The notes below the pieces were generated by a model. The model was given only the letters and a program-made list of their open reading frames with translations, was not told the origin of the DNA and searched no databases. A program made the position numbers and the translations under genes. 13,315 nucleotides of DNA from Patescibacteria group bacterium (lineage in GTDB: Bacteria > Patescibacteriota > Minisyncoccia > Phycocordibacterales > Phycocordibacteraceae): the NCBI GenBank assembly GCA_018826405.1, contig JAHJZL010000026.1, forward strand, positions 1 through 13,315, written 5' to 3'. Below, piece after piece: positions 6,522-11,896 of this stretch. Position 1 is the stretch's first letter, and each line of letters starts with the position of its first letter.

Positions 6522-7324
6522 TCAGCGAGGCTGTAGGTCTGTTTAGTTTTTTTAATCAACCCTTCTTCTTGAAGAACGTGGAGTTGTGCAACGATATCGT
6601 CCATTCTTTCAGGGAATAGTTTGCGTAAGGTACTCTCAGTTTTCTTAGTCTCTGCAAGAGCTCTTAAGATTGCTCCGCGCACTTCTCGCGCAGATCCTTT
6701 GAAGGGCTTTTGCTTCGTGTAGCTCTTGCTCTTAGCGTTCAGAGAAGTTCCTGTTCGTTTGAGATGTGTGCCGTAATCCATAAGTGCTGCATACCAGGTG
6801 CGAGCATCTCCGTGCGGAAGCGCTTTCTCCAACACGGCGAGAATCTCTTTGTCTGAAACTTGCTCCCTATCCTTAAAGAAGTGCGCCAGTACTGCAGTGC
6901 GAATATTTGTTTCAACACATACAACATCCAGATTATATGCAAAGGCGCAGACTGCAGCAGCAGTATACGGACCTATGCCAGGAAGTGCCTCGAGCTCTTT
7001 TGTAGTCTTGGGAAAAACTCCGTTGTGTTTCTGGTGTATTGCTTGAGCTGCTTCCTTTAAATACTTTGCCCTGCGGTTGTACCCAAGACCCTGCCATAGA
7101 CGAAGAACATCAGACAAAGGAGCTTCCGAGAGTGCGGCAGTTGTTGGAAAACGTTCTATGAATGTTTGGTAGTACGGAACAACACGCTCAACTTGCGTCT
7201 GCTGCAACATAATCTCAGAAACAAGAATGCAATACGGGTCCCTTGTTTTTCTCCAAGGCAACTCGTCTCTCCCCTGTACTGCGTAATAGGCGAGAACCTG
7301 TTCCCTAAACTTCCGAGGAGTCAT
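6518..7324 (-). CDS. mutY: A/G-specific adenine glycosylase (MutY-like), lacking Fe-S cluster cysteines
   Basis: This 268-aa helix-hairpin-helix DNA glycosylase is expected to remove adenine mispaired with 8-oxoguanine. Visible features are LPWRKTRDPY (22-31), SEIMLQQTQVERVVPYY with Glu37 (36-52), the same position as the E. coli catalytic Glu37, WQGLGYNRRAKYL (77-89) and the HhH hairpin LPGIGPYTAAAV (114-125). The position of catalytic Asp138 holds Glu (VETNIRT, 137-143). The four Fe-S cysteines that should follow at about 190-210 are absent; the last Cys is residue 136. The C-terminal NUDIX-like 8-oxoG recognition domain of long MutY is also missing. The frame extends upstream to 7399, but MTPRKFREQ at 7324 fits the family. 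This start overlaps the pspC end by 20 bases, implying coupled translation, with only a weak AGGT 7 bases before the ATG. The name is kept by similarity; another mismatch-specific activity is possible. Confidence 0.85.
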   Translation of the reverse strand: MTPRKFREQVLAYYAVQGRDELPWRKTRDPYCILVSEIMLQQTQVERVVPYYQTFIERFPTTAALSEAPLSDVLRLWQGLGYNRRAKYLKEAAQAIHQKHNGVFPKTTKELEALPGIGPYTAAAVCAFAYNLDVVCVETNIRTAVLAHFFKDREQVSDKEILAVLEKALPHGDARTWYAALMDYGTHLKRTGTSLNAKSKSYTKQKPFKGSAREVRGAILRALAETKKTESTLRKLFPERMDDIVAQLHVLQEEGLIKKTKQTYSLAD

Positions 7325-7529
7325 GCACGGGACCTGGGACGAGTGGTGCGTCTGGCAGAATGAAGAACGCAAGAATATAGATGAGCACTCCAGGAACAAT
7401 ACCTGTTACGAGTAGCGCAAAGAGGTAGATAAGACGCACGATATTTCCATCAACATGCAGATACTCTCCGACTCCTCCAAGGACACCGGCAATCATGCAA
7501 TCTGTTCTACTTCTCGTTAGTTTTTTCAT
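7305..7529 (-). CDS. PspC-domain small membrane protein
   Basis: This 74-aa protein has the PspC domain layout: a basic N-terminus MKKLTRSRTDCMIAGVLGG, the typical GGVGEYLHVDGNIVRLIYLFALL (about 18-40) and a second hydrophobic helix ending AFFILPDAP. PspC proteins sit in the cytoplasmic membrane and in some bacteria take part in phage-shock-type envelope stress responses; standalone copies are common and of unknown role. An upstream ATG exists at 7533-7535, but it directly follows the -10 box TATACT, so ATG 7527-7529 is the better start. The C-terminal tail after the second helix is short and acidic. Its end overlaps the mutY start by 20 bases. Confidence 0.85.
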   Translation of the reverse strand: MKKLTRSRTDCMIAGVLGGVGEYLHVDGNIVRLIYLFALLVTGIVPGVLIYILAFFILPDAPLVPGPVHDSSEV

Positions 7530-7535
7530 GGGCAT

Positions 7536-7541
7536 AGTATA
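7536..7541 (-). promoter_or_regulatory. -10 box of pspC-mutY unit
   Basis: TATACT on the minus strand ends 6 bases before the preferred pspC ATG (7529) and directly follows the stop codon of the HAD gene (7542-7544). It predicts a leaderless transcript covering pspC and mutY. Confidence 0.45.
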
Positions 7542-8225
7542 TCAAAGCTCGTAAATTACATCTTTGCGCTCAACGACAATCTTCCAAAGCTTGCTCTTAG
7601 CGTGTCGGTACAGTCTGCTGTCTGGATTAAAGGCAATGCCGTCCTCAACCATATCAAGCATAGACACATCACTTTCCCACCCTCCAACACCGACCGACCC
7701 ATTCAGAGAAAGATTTTCTTTCTCTAGTGCTCGCGCAAGTACGGATGCCTTGTTCATAATTATATGCTCGTCTTCAATCTCGCCTGTAAATCTGCTTGCA
7801 GCCCCTGTCTCATAAAAGATGCCGTACGATTTATCAAACCCGAGTTCGTATGCAAAGCCGTCAACAATAAACTTAGGTGAATGTGATATAGCAAGAAGAA
7901 AGTGTCCTTCTTCCTTTAATTCTTTAATAAGGTCTCTCGTATACCTAAATACATTTTTCTGTTCTCGCTCGATAAGCTCCCCCGCAACATCAGCAACATC
8001 TCCATATGAAAGACCTTTTGCATGCTGTGCGAAAGCACGTACAGCTTTCTTCATAAGCCGCGCATGATCGCTTGCATGCAAATCCTCGTGCATGAGCCCT
8101 TCAAAGCTTGCGGAGGAGGTCTTAGGTATGAGTTCTCTTGCAACCAGCTCCTTCATGAGGGTTGCGAGCAAGCAGGAGCGATATACCGTTCCGTCTATAT
8201 CAAATACTGCAACGGGCCGCTTCAT
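7542..8225 (-). CDS. HAD superfamily IB hydrolase (SerB-like phosphatase)
   Basis: This 227-aa haloacid dehalogenase-type phosphatase has motif I DIDGTVYRS with nucleophile Asp9 and Asp11. Motif II is ISHSPKF (113-119, Ser114 or Ser116), motif III has Lys159 in MNKA, and a helical cap lies between residues 20 and 95, as in the phosphoserine phosphatase-like IB subfamily. Motif IV reads GVGGWESDVSML (179-190). Where most members have GDSxxD, the first Asp is replaced by Gly182, while Asp186 is kept. This may alter Mg2+ binding, with Glu184 a possible substitute. The substrate is unknown. It starts 14 bases after the nth stop and a TACCAT -10-like box ends 6 bases before its ATG, so it may be both read through from nth and started on its own. 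Confidence 0.8.
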   Translation of the reverse strand: MKRPVAVFDIDGTVYRSCLLATLMKELVARELIPKTSSASFEGLMHEDLHASDHARLMKKAVRAFAQHAKGLSYGDVADVAGELIEREQKNVFRYTRDLIKELKEEGHFLLAISHSPKFIVDGFAYELGFDKSYGIFYETGAASRFTGEIEDEHIIMNKASVLARALEKENLSLNGSVGVGGWESDVSMLDMVEDGIAFNPDSRLYRHAKSKLWKIVVERKDVIYEL

Positions 8226-8231
8226 ACCCCT

Positions 8232-8237
8232 ATGGTA
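8232..8237 (-). promoter_or_regulatory. Possible -10 box of the HAD gene
   Basis: TACCAT on the minus strand (4 of 6 to consensus) ends 6 bases before the HAD ATG. It lacks a TG extension or a convincing -35. It is listed because its position repeats the pattern at neighbouring genes. Confidence 0.25.
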
Positions 8238-8239
8238 CC

Positions 8240-8920
8240 TTATTTTGCCTTAGGCCATCTGTTGGCTGCAGGTGGCCAGAGCTTTGTTAATGGGTGCTCC
8301 TCGCACTCGTGTGGGCGCGCAGGACACACATACCGCCCATACAGTACGAATCCGTTATTAACATACTTCCAGTCCTTTTTAGGAATAATGCTCTCAAGAT
8401 CCTTTGAAATTTTAGTAAGTTCAGTATGGTCCGTTAAATCAAAACGGAGCGCAAACCTTCTTACGTGCGTATCTGTTGGAATGCCTTCCCATTTCTTAAA
8501 TAATTCTCCAAGCACGACGTGTGCGGTTTTATAGGCAACTCCAGGGAGCAGCACGAGTTCCTTTTCAGTCTCCGGGACTTCGCCATTGAATTGGTCTTGC
8601 ACAAGCTTTGCAGCAGAGACTATGTAGCGCGCCTTTGACTGATGAAAGGTAATGGAGGAAGTTTCTGCAGCAAAGGTTGCAACAGACGCTGAAGCAAAAT
8701 CATCTACTGTTCGATACTTTTTCCAAAGCGTCTCTGTTACTGCGTTCACTTTCTTGTCCGTGCATTGAGCAGACAATATAACTGCTGCCACAAACTGAAA
8801 CGGAGTTTCGTATGCAAGCTCGCTCTTTGGCTCTGGATATAGTTTTTTCAAACATGCAACGAGTGCAAGAGCACGTTCTCTTCTTTGTTCGGTGCGGGGA
8901 TCAAGAAACAATTCAGACAT
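8240..8920 (-). CDS. nth: Endonuclease III-like DNA glycosylase/AP lyase
   Basis: This 226-aa base-excision repair enzyme acts on oxidised pyrimidines and cuts abasic sites. Its HhH hairpin LPGVAYKTAHVV (115-126) contains the lyase Lys121, and TDTHVRRF (139-146) contains Asp140; both catalytic residues are in the right places. VILSAQCTDKKVN (48-60) is the usual N-terminal signature. The C-terminal Fe-S region is altered: GRYVCPARPHECEEH keeps Cys189 and Cys196 (C-x6-C), but the third ligand position is His199 and the fourth is Trp205. A standard 4Fe-4S cluster is therefore unlikely; a zinc or no metal at all are alternatives. It overlaps bcp by 8 bases and has one of the few real Shine-Dalgarno sequences in the window. 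The glycosylase specificity is inferred from the family. Confidence 0.9.
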   Translation of the reverse strand: MSELFLDPRTEQRRERALALVACLKKLYPEPKSELAYETPFQFVAAVILSAQCTDKKVNAVTETLWKKYRTVDDFASASVATFAAETSSITFHQSKARYIVSAAKLVQDQFNGEVPETEKELVLLPGVAYKTAHVVLGELFKKWEGIPTDTHVRRFALRFDLTDHTELTKISKDLESIIPKKDWKYVNNGFVLYGRYVCPARPHECEEHPLTKLWPPAANRWPKAK

Positions 8921-9380
8921 GAACTAGGTCCTCAAGCACTTCTTGAGCATGCTTTTCTGGGCGCACGTTCTCGTATATCTTTGCAACCTTCCCTTCCTTG
9001 TCTAAAAGAAACGACGTGCGGAACACTCCATCATATTCCCGTCCCATAAACTTCTTTTTGCCCCATACTTCGTATAGAGAGACTACTTCTTTCTCAGTGT
9101 CTGCAAGCAACATAAATGGAAGAGAGTACTTCTCCGCAAACTTCTTGTGGCTCTGCACAGAATCTGGAGAGATTCCCAATACGGTTACATTTGTTTGTGA
9201 TAACTCTGGAAACGAATCACGCAACAAGCAAGCCTCCTTAGTACATCCTGGAGTGTCATCCTTCGGATAGAAATAGATTAGTGTCGGAGCACTGCGAAAC
9301 TCAGACAAGGTGCGCGCTACACCATTTTGATCAAGGAGCGTGAAGTCAGGCGCTGGCGAACCAATAGTCGGACGTGCCAT
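8913..9380 (-). CDS. bcp: Thioredoxin-dependent thiol peroxidase, Bcp/PrxQ family
   Basis: This 155-aa peroxiredoxin reduces hydrogen peroxide and organic peroxides in the cytoplasm. It has the AhpC/TSA thioredoxin-like fold opening GSPAPDFTLLDQNG (7-20) and the active-site segment YFYPKDDTPGCTKEACLLRD. In this segment the P-x3-T-x2-C motif gives peroxidatic Cys46 with Pro39 and Thr43, and Cys51 is five residues later, the typical PrxQ resolving position. GISPDSVQSHKKF and SFLLDKEGKV are further family signatures, and the length is normal. It starts 3 bases after the stop of the bactofilin-like gene and overlaps nth by 8 bases, so it is an internal cistron of that transcript. The pairing with two glycosylase genes suggests a shared oxidative-damage role. 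Confidence 0.95.
   Translation of the reverse strand: MARPTIGSPAPDFTLLDQNGVARTLSEFRSAPTLIYFYPKDDTPGCTKEACLLRDSFPELSQTNVTVLGISPDSVQSHKKFAEKYSLPFMLLADTEKEVVSLYEVWGKKKFMGREYDGVFRTSFLLDKEGKVAKIYENVRPEKHAQEVLEDLVHV
8929..8933 (-). promoter_or_regulatory. Shine-Dalgarno sequence of nth
   Basis: GAGGA on the minus strand lies 8 bases before the nth ATG, inside the end of bcp. It contrasts with the unit-leading genes, which lack such a site. This fits a model in which internal cistrons use a ribosome-binding site and first genes are leaderless. Confidence 0.5.
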
Positions 9381-9383
9381 GTC

Positions 9384-10550
9384 TTACTCAGCTTCTGGAA
9401 GCCCTTCAGTAGCTGGGCGGGTAAATACGAAATGAAACAGGATCGAAATAATAGAACCAGTAGCAACAAGGAATAGAACAAATGAAACCAATCCTCCAAT
9501 TACGGGCACTACACTAATGAGGTACAGGGCGAGCATACCAAGTAGTGCAAACTTCCAGGTAACTTGCGTTCGCTTCATAAGGCCGCGAGAAAGCGCAGCA
9601 CCTGCAAGAATTCCTGCATATACGTAGCCGAGCATAAGAAGGAGTACATACGCCGTGCCGAGGAAAAATGCTAGGCCAATACCTACAAAAGAAACGGCAA
9701 GGAGCAGGATGAGCATTGGTGTTGCAAACACCATACCAAAACCAAGCAAGGCAAGGAGTGCGAAACGGCCAGGCGTTCGTGAAAGTGCCTTGTCCGCAAC
9801 GCGCTGGGAGAATATCGGGAACAGTCCCGCAAAGAGTCCTGCCAGGATAAGTACTGCAATTATCTTAACCACAAACAACACACTCGCTCCTGCAAGTGCG
9901 AATGTCTTCGCTTGCTCAATTGTTGGCAAGTATGAAGAGGCGCCAATATATGTAACTGCTCCGTCAATCTGCGCAGAAGTAGGAATCGCCGCCTGTTGCG
10001 GTGCATCGTACTTAAATGTTCCTGCGATTTGTGTTCCCTCTTCAAGAGTAACGCGGTCTGAAGCAATAACTTCGACGTCTCCCGCAAACACCCCAGAGAG
10101 CGTTACATCAGCTCCATAAATAACAACTGGTCCTCCTGATCCCGTGAGACGCACTGTGCCTCCAATAATGCGTGTATCCCTTGCTGTAGTTGAGGCAACA
10201 ACTGTGCCGCCCGCAACCATAAGATCTCCTGAAACAGGAGCCGAGACGGACACCTGTGCTCCTACAACTCGCAAATCACCCTCAACAGGCTGCGTCACGG
10301 CAATAGTTCCGCCGCCCAAGAGAGCGTCTCCGGAAACAAGTGCAGAGAGAGAAAGTGTGCCTCCAAAGGCAAGGAGGTCTGCTGGAAGCGGGACCGTGAG
10401 TGTTACGTCTGTTCCTGCAAGATATAGGTTATCTGTAGGCGCCTCTGTAATAACGAGCGTGCGTGCGCTCGCAAGTGTTGCGGCAGAAACCGCTCCAGGA
10501 ATAAGCAGGAGCGTCAGTAGCAGTGCTCCCCCCATGCGAAATCGCTTCAT
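9384..10550 (-). CDS. Exported bactofilin-like beta-solenoid protein with C-terminal membrane domain
   Basis: This 388-aa protein starts with a signal peptide (MKRFRMGGALLLTLLLIPGAVSA, about 1-23). It is followed by a beta-solenoid-like region (about 40-205) with near-exact 17-residue repeats: VSGDALLGGGTIAVTQP (72-88), VEGDLRVVGAQVSVSAP (89-105) and VSGDLMVAGGTVVASTT (106-122), then degenerate copies. The GDL/GG spacing resembles bactofilins (polymer-forming cytoskeletal proteins). Residues about 215-375 hold four or more membrane helices, ending in a short acidic tail. With a signal peptide the solenoid would face outside, unlike classical cytoplasmic bactofilins. The open frame has an ATG nine bases upstream (10557-10559), but that ATG lies inside the presumed -10, so MKRF at 10550 is preferred. 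It follows the VKOR gene by 30 bases and leads into bcp and nth. A role in envelope structure is inference. Confidence 0.75.
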   Translation of the reverse strand: MKRFRMGGALLLTLLLIPGAVSAATLASARTLVITEAPTDNLYLAGTDVTLTVPLPADLLAFGGTLSLSALVSGDALLGGGTIAVTQPVEGDLRVVGAQVSVSAPVSGDLMVAGGTVVASTTARDTRIIGGTVRLTGSGGPVVIYGADVTLSGVFAGDVEVIASDRVTLEEGTQIAGTFKYDAPQQAAIPTSAQIDGAVTYIGASSYLPTIEQAKTFALAGASVLFVVKIIAVLILAGLFAGLFPIFSQRVADKALSRTPGRFALLALLGFGMVFATPMLILLLAVSFVGIGLAFFLGTAYVLLLMLGYVYAGILAGAALSRGLMKRTQVTWKFALLGMLALYLISVVPVIGGLVSFVLFLVATGSIISILFHFVFTRPATEGLPEAE

Positions 10551-10557
10551 ACTACCC

Positions 10558-10584
10558 ATGGTACCACACCCCCTATATCGTCAA
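10558..10584 (-). promoter_or_regulatory. Promoter of bactofilin-like-bcp-nth unit
   Basis: On the minus strand TTGACG (10579-10584), a 15-base spacer and TACCAT (10558-10563) with a TG extension (TGGTACCAT). The -10 ends 7 bases before ATG 10550 and overlaps the alternative ATG 10559. The -35 overlaps the VKOR stop codon. The spacer is short, but the extended -10 may compensate. Confidence 0.4.
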
Positions 10585-11009
10585 GAATTGAGCTTTCGGA
10601 GCTTATATACCAGTCCCCAGGAGATTAAGACAAGTGCCGCTGAGGCAAAACAGTACACGCAAATAGCCTTAATTAGGAATAGCTGTATGCCAACGAATAT
10701 GGCCGAGGCAATAACACCTCCAACAGCAAGCAGATGTATACCTGTCCAAAGCAATTTGCGAGGGAATAGGGTCCAGATAGCGACAAGAACAAAAAAGACT
10801 ATGAAAAAGAAAACGCCATAGAGCGCAAGCGGTATACCAAGCAGCTGTGAGTAGGGGCTCTGTGCAACAATATTACATCCGTCCAATACTCCCCCAATCT
10901 CGCATGTAAGCGCAGTATCAGTAATCGCACTGCGGTAGAGGTACCAAGAATCTGAAAGTCCTGCGAGCAAGACTATAAAAAGAGAAATTATAACGGCAGT
11001 GTTTCGCAT
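10581..11009 (-). CDS. VKOR-family disulfide-forming membrane protein
   Basis: This 142-aa protein belongs to the vitamin K epoxide reductase family, bacterial members of which reoxidise a DsbA-like partner and pass electrons to quinone during disulfide formation in exported proteins. All four redox cysteines are present: loop pair Cys36 and Cys45 (TCEIGGVLDGC) and the CxxC pair Cys117/Cys120 (ICVYC). The family phrase SQLLGIPLALYG (54-65) follows the loop. Four hydrophobic segments are visible (about 4-22, 58-80, 86-108, 113-135). No DsbA or thioredoxin fusion is attached, and no such gene lies in the window, so the partner must be elsewhere. It is divergent from msrB across a 59-base gap and its -10 lies 6 bases from the ATG. 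Confidence 0.88.
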   Translation of the reverse strand: MRNTAVIISLFIVLLAGLSDSWYLYRSAITDTALTCEIGGVLDGCNIVAQSPYSQLLGIPLALYGVFFFIVFFVLVAIWTLFPRKLLWTGIHLLAVGGVIASAIFVGIQLFLIKAICVYCFASAALVLISWGLVYKLRKLNS

Positions 11010-11015
11010 GAAGAT

Positions 11016-11021
11016 ATCGTA
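11016..11021 (-). promoter_or_regulatory. -10 box of the VKOR gene
   Basis: TACGAT on the minus strand (5 of 6) ends 6 bases before the VKOR ATG. It lies in the same 59-base gap as the msrB promoter, so the two promoters are back to back. Confidence 0.4.
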
Positions 11022-11051
11022 CCGTGCGCTCGCCTACTCAGCAATTGCGCT

Positions 11052-11060
11052 TGGTATACT
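11052..11060 (+). promoter_or_regulatory. Extended -10 promoter of msrB
   Basis: TGGTATACT is an extended -10 (TATACT at 11055-11060) ending 8 bases before ATG 11069. It predicts a leaderless mRNA and rules out the in-frame ATG at 11024, which lies upstream of it. Confidence 0.55.
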
Positions 11061-11068
11061 ACGTGTAT

Positions 11069-11470
11069 ATGAAGTCTCTGCCTGAAAACGAAGAAGAGTG
11101 GGAAAAGCGTCTAACTGCTGAAGAATACGCAGTGCTTCGTAAAGGAGGGACCGAAGCTCCGTTTACTGGCAAATACGTAGATAACCATCAGGATGGTGTG
11201 TACCGATGCAAGGCCTGCGGTGCCATGCTCTTTGACTCAGCAAAGAAGTTTGATTCAGGCAGTGGGTGGCCTTCCTTTACAGATCCTGCCGTTAGCGAGA
11301 ACGTAGGTACCCGAGCTGATACTACACACGGCATGGAACGCACAGAGGTCTTCTGCAAACACTGCAATGGGCATCTGGGACATGTATTTATGGACGGTCC
11401 TCAAGAGGCCGGAGGAAAGCGATACTGCATTAACTCTGTGTGTCTTGAGTTTGAGGGCACACCTCGCTGA
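11069..11470 (+). CDS. msrB: Peptide methionine-R-sulfoxide reductase MsrB
   Basis: This 133-aa enzyme reduces the R form of methionine sulfoxide in proteins, repairing oxidative damage in the cytoplasm. It is full length for the single-domain family. The structural zinc is held by two CxxC pairs, Cys47/Cys50 (CKAC) and Cys96/Cys99 (CKHC). GSGWPSF (64-70), NGHLGHVF (100-107) and the catalytic Cys120 in RYCINS are all present. The residue five after it is also Cys (Cys125 in NSVCLEF), where many homologues have Ser. No signal peptide is seen with the start at 11069; the frame extends to 11024, but the promoter position and the family N-terminus (LPENEEEWEKRLTAEEY) favour 11069. It is divergent from VKOR, and the two may share regulation. 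Confidence 0.95.
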   Translation: MKSLPENEEEWEKRLTAEEYAVLRKGGTEAPFTGKYVDNHQDGVYRCKACGAMLFDSAKKFDSGSGWPSFTDPAVSENVGTRADTTHGMERTEVFCKHCNGHLGHVFMDGPQEAGGKRYCINSVCLEFEGTPR

Positions 11471-11598
11471 AACCTTTTCCCTATATAGATATGTTCTAGT
11501 GGGTGGAGGGACAGAACACTACAACGAGAGAGAGACGCACGCGCGTTCTCGCCACCTGCACTCGTGCAGGATGGCTTATATACTTAACCAAATTCCGT
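11471..11598. other. Intergenic region with two hairpins
   Basis: This 128-base gap contains two adjacent inverted repeats. The first is 11532-11550: GAGA-CGC, loop ACGC, GCG, a bulged T, then TCTC. The second is 11555-11570: CCTGCA, loop CTCG, TGCAGG. Neither is followed by a T-run, so they are not clear terminators. A -10-like TATACT (11579-11584) follows 14 bases before the next start codon. The hairpins would lie upstream of that start site, so they could form in an msrB read-through RNA or be a DNA-binding palindrome. Confidence 0.4.
11579..11584 (+). promoter_or_regulatory. Possible -10 box of the 71-aa membrane protein gene
   Basis: TATACT (5 of 6) ends 14 bases before ATG 11599, predicting a leader of about 7 bases. 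No clear -35 is seen; the place for it is taken by the 11555-11570 hairpin. Confidence 0.35.
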
Positions 11599-11814
11599 AT
11601 GCCAATACTTAAGGCACTGGGACTTGGAGTATGTATCCTCGTTCTTAAACTTCTTGTCCCACAGATTTTTACTGAATTAGAGCAAACAGCACTTATCTTC
11701 TTAAGAGGCGCTCAAACATCCGCATTAGTTGCTACGGATCTTGCGGCAAGTGTTGGAACAATAGAGTTCTCTCAAGAACCATTTGTTCTCCCACAAGCCA
11801 CGCCAATTAAGTAA
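11599..11814 (+). CDS. Small single-helix membrane protein of unknown function
   Basis: I do not recognise this 71-aa protein. It begins MPILKALGLGVCILVLKLLV with one hydrophobic helix (about residues 5-24) that could be a signal anchor. It continues with a mixed helical region (FTELEQTALIFLRGAQTSALVATDLAASVG) and ends with a Pro-rich tail (PFVLPQATPIK). The frame is open upstream to a GTG at 11503, but that part crosses the two hairpins and is rich in Arg/Thr without coding character, so ATG 11599 is preferred. It lies between msrB and the VTT-protein gene on the same strand and is followed by its own terminator-like hairpin. It is probably real, given its clean hydrophobic pattern, codon use like its neighbours and its position between a promoter and a terminator. 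Confidence 0.55.
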   Translation: MPILKALGLGVCILVLKLLVPQIFTELEQTALIFLRGAQTSALVATDLAASVGTIEFSQEPFVLPQATPIK

Positions 11815-11831
11815 TTGCTCTACTTCACTCC

Positions 11832-11867
11832 GACCGGACTCACTACGAGTTCGGTCTACGTGTTTTT
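11832..11867 (+). terminator. Hairpin terminator before the VTT-protein gene
   Basis: GACCGGACTC (11832-11841) pairs with GAGTTCGGTC (11847-11856) over 10 bp with one G-U pair and a 5-base loop. TACGTG and then TTTTT follow. The T-run starts 6 bases after the stem, so it is not ideal, but the place between two genes fits. Confidence 0.5.
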
Positions 11868-11882
11868 ACCTACTTCCTACCG

Positions 11883-11888
11883 TATAAT
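11883..11888 (+). promoter_or_regulatory. -10 box of the VTT-protein gene
   Basis: A perfect TATAAT ends 8 bases before ATG 11897, predicting initiation at or within two bases of the start codon. The -35 region (GTGTTT at 17 bases) is weak. Confidence 0.55.
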
Positions 11889-11896
11889 CAGCACAC

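Noticed and set aside
9655..10119. 154-codon plus-strand open frame opposite the membrane part of the bactofilin-like gene
   Set aside because: Antisense shadow of a helix-coding region; no start signal or family features.
10144..10821. 225-codon plus-strand open frame opposite the bactofilin-like gene and VKOR
   Set aside because: It spans two minus-strand genes and their junction; its Ser/Thr/Arg/Pro-rich sequence is a shadow of the solenoid repeats.
11503..11598. Longer GTG-started form of the 71-aa protein
   Set aside because: The added 32 residues come from the hairpin-bearing intergenic DNA, lack coding character and precede the -10 box.
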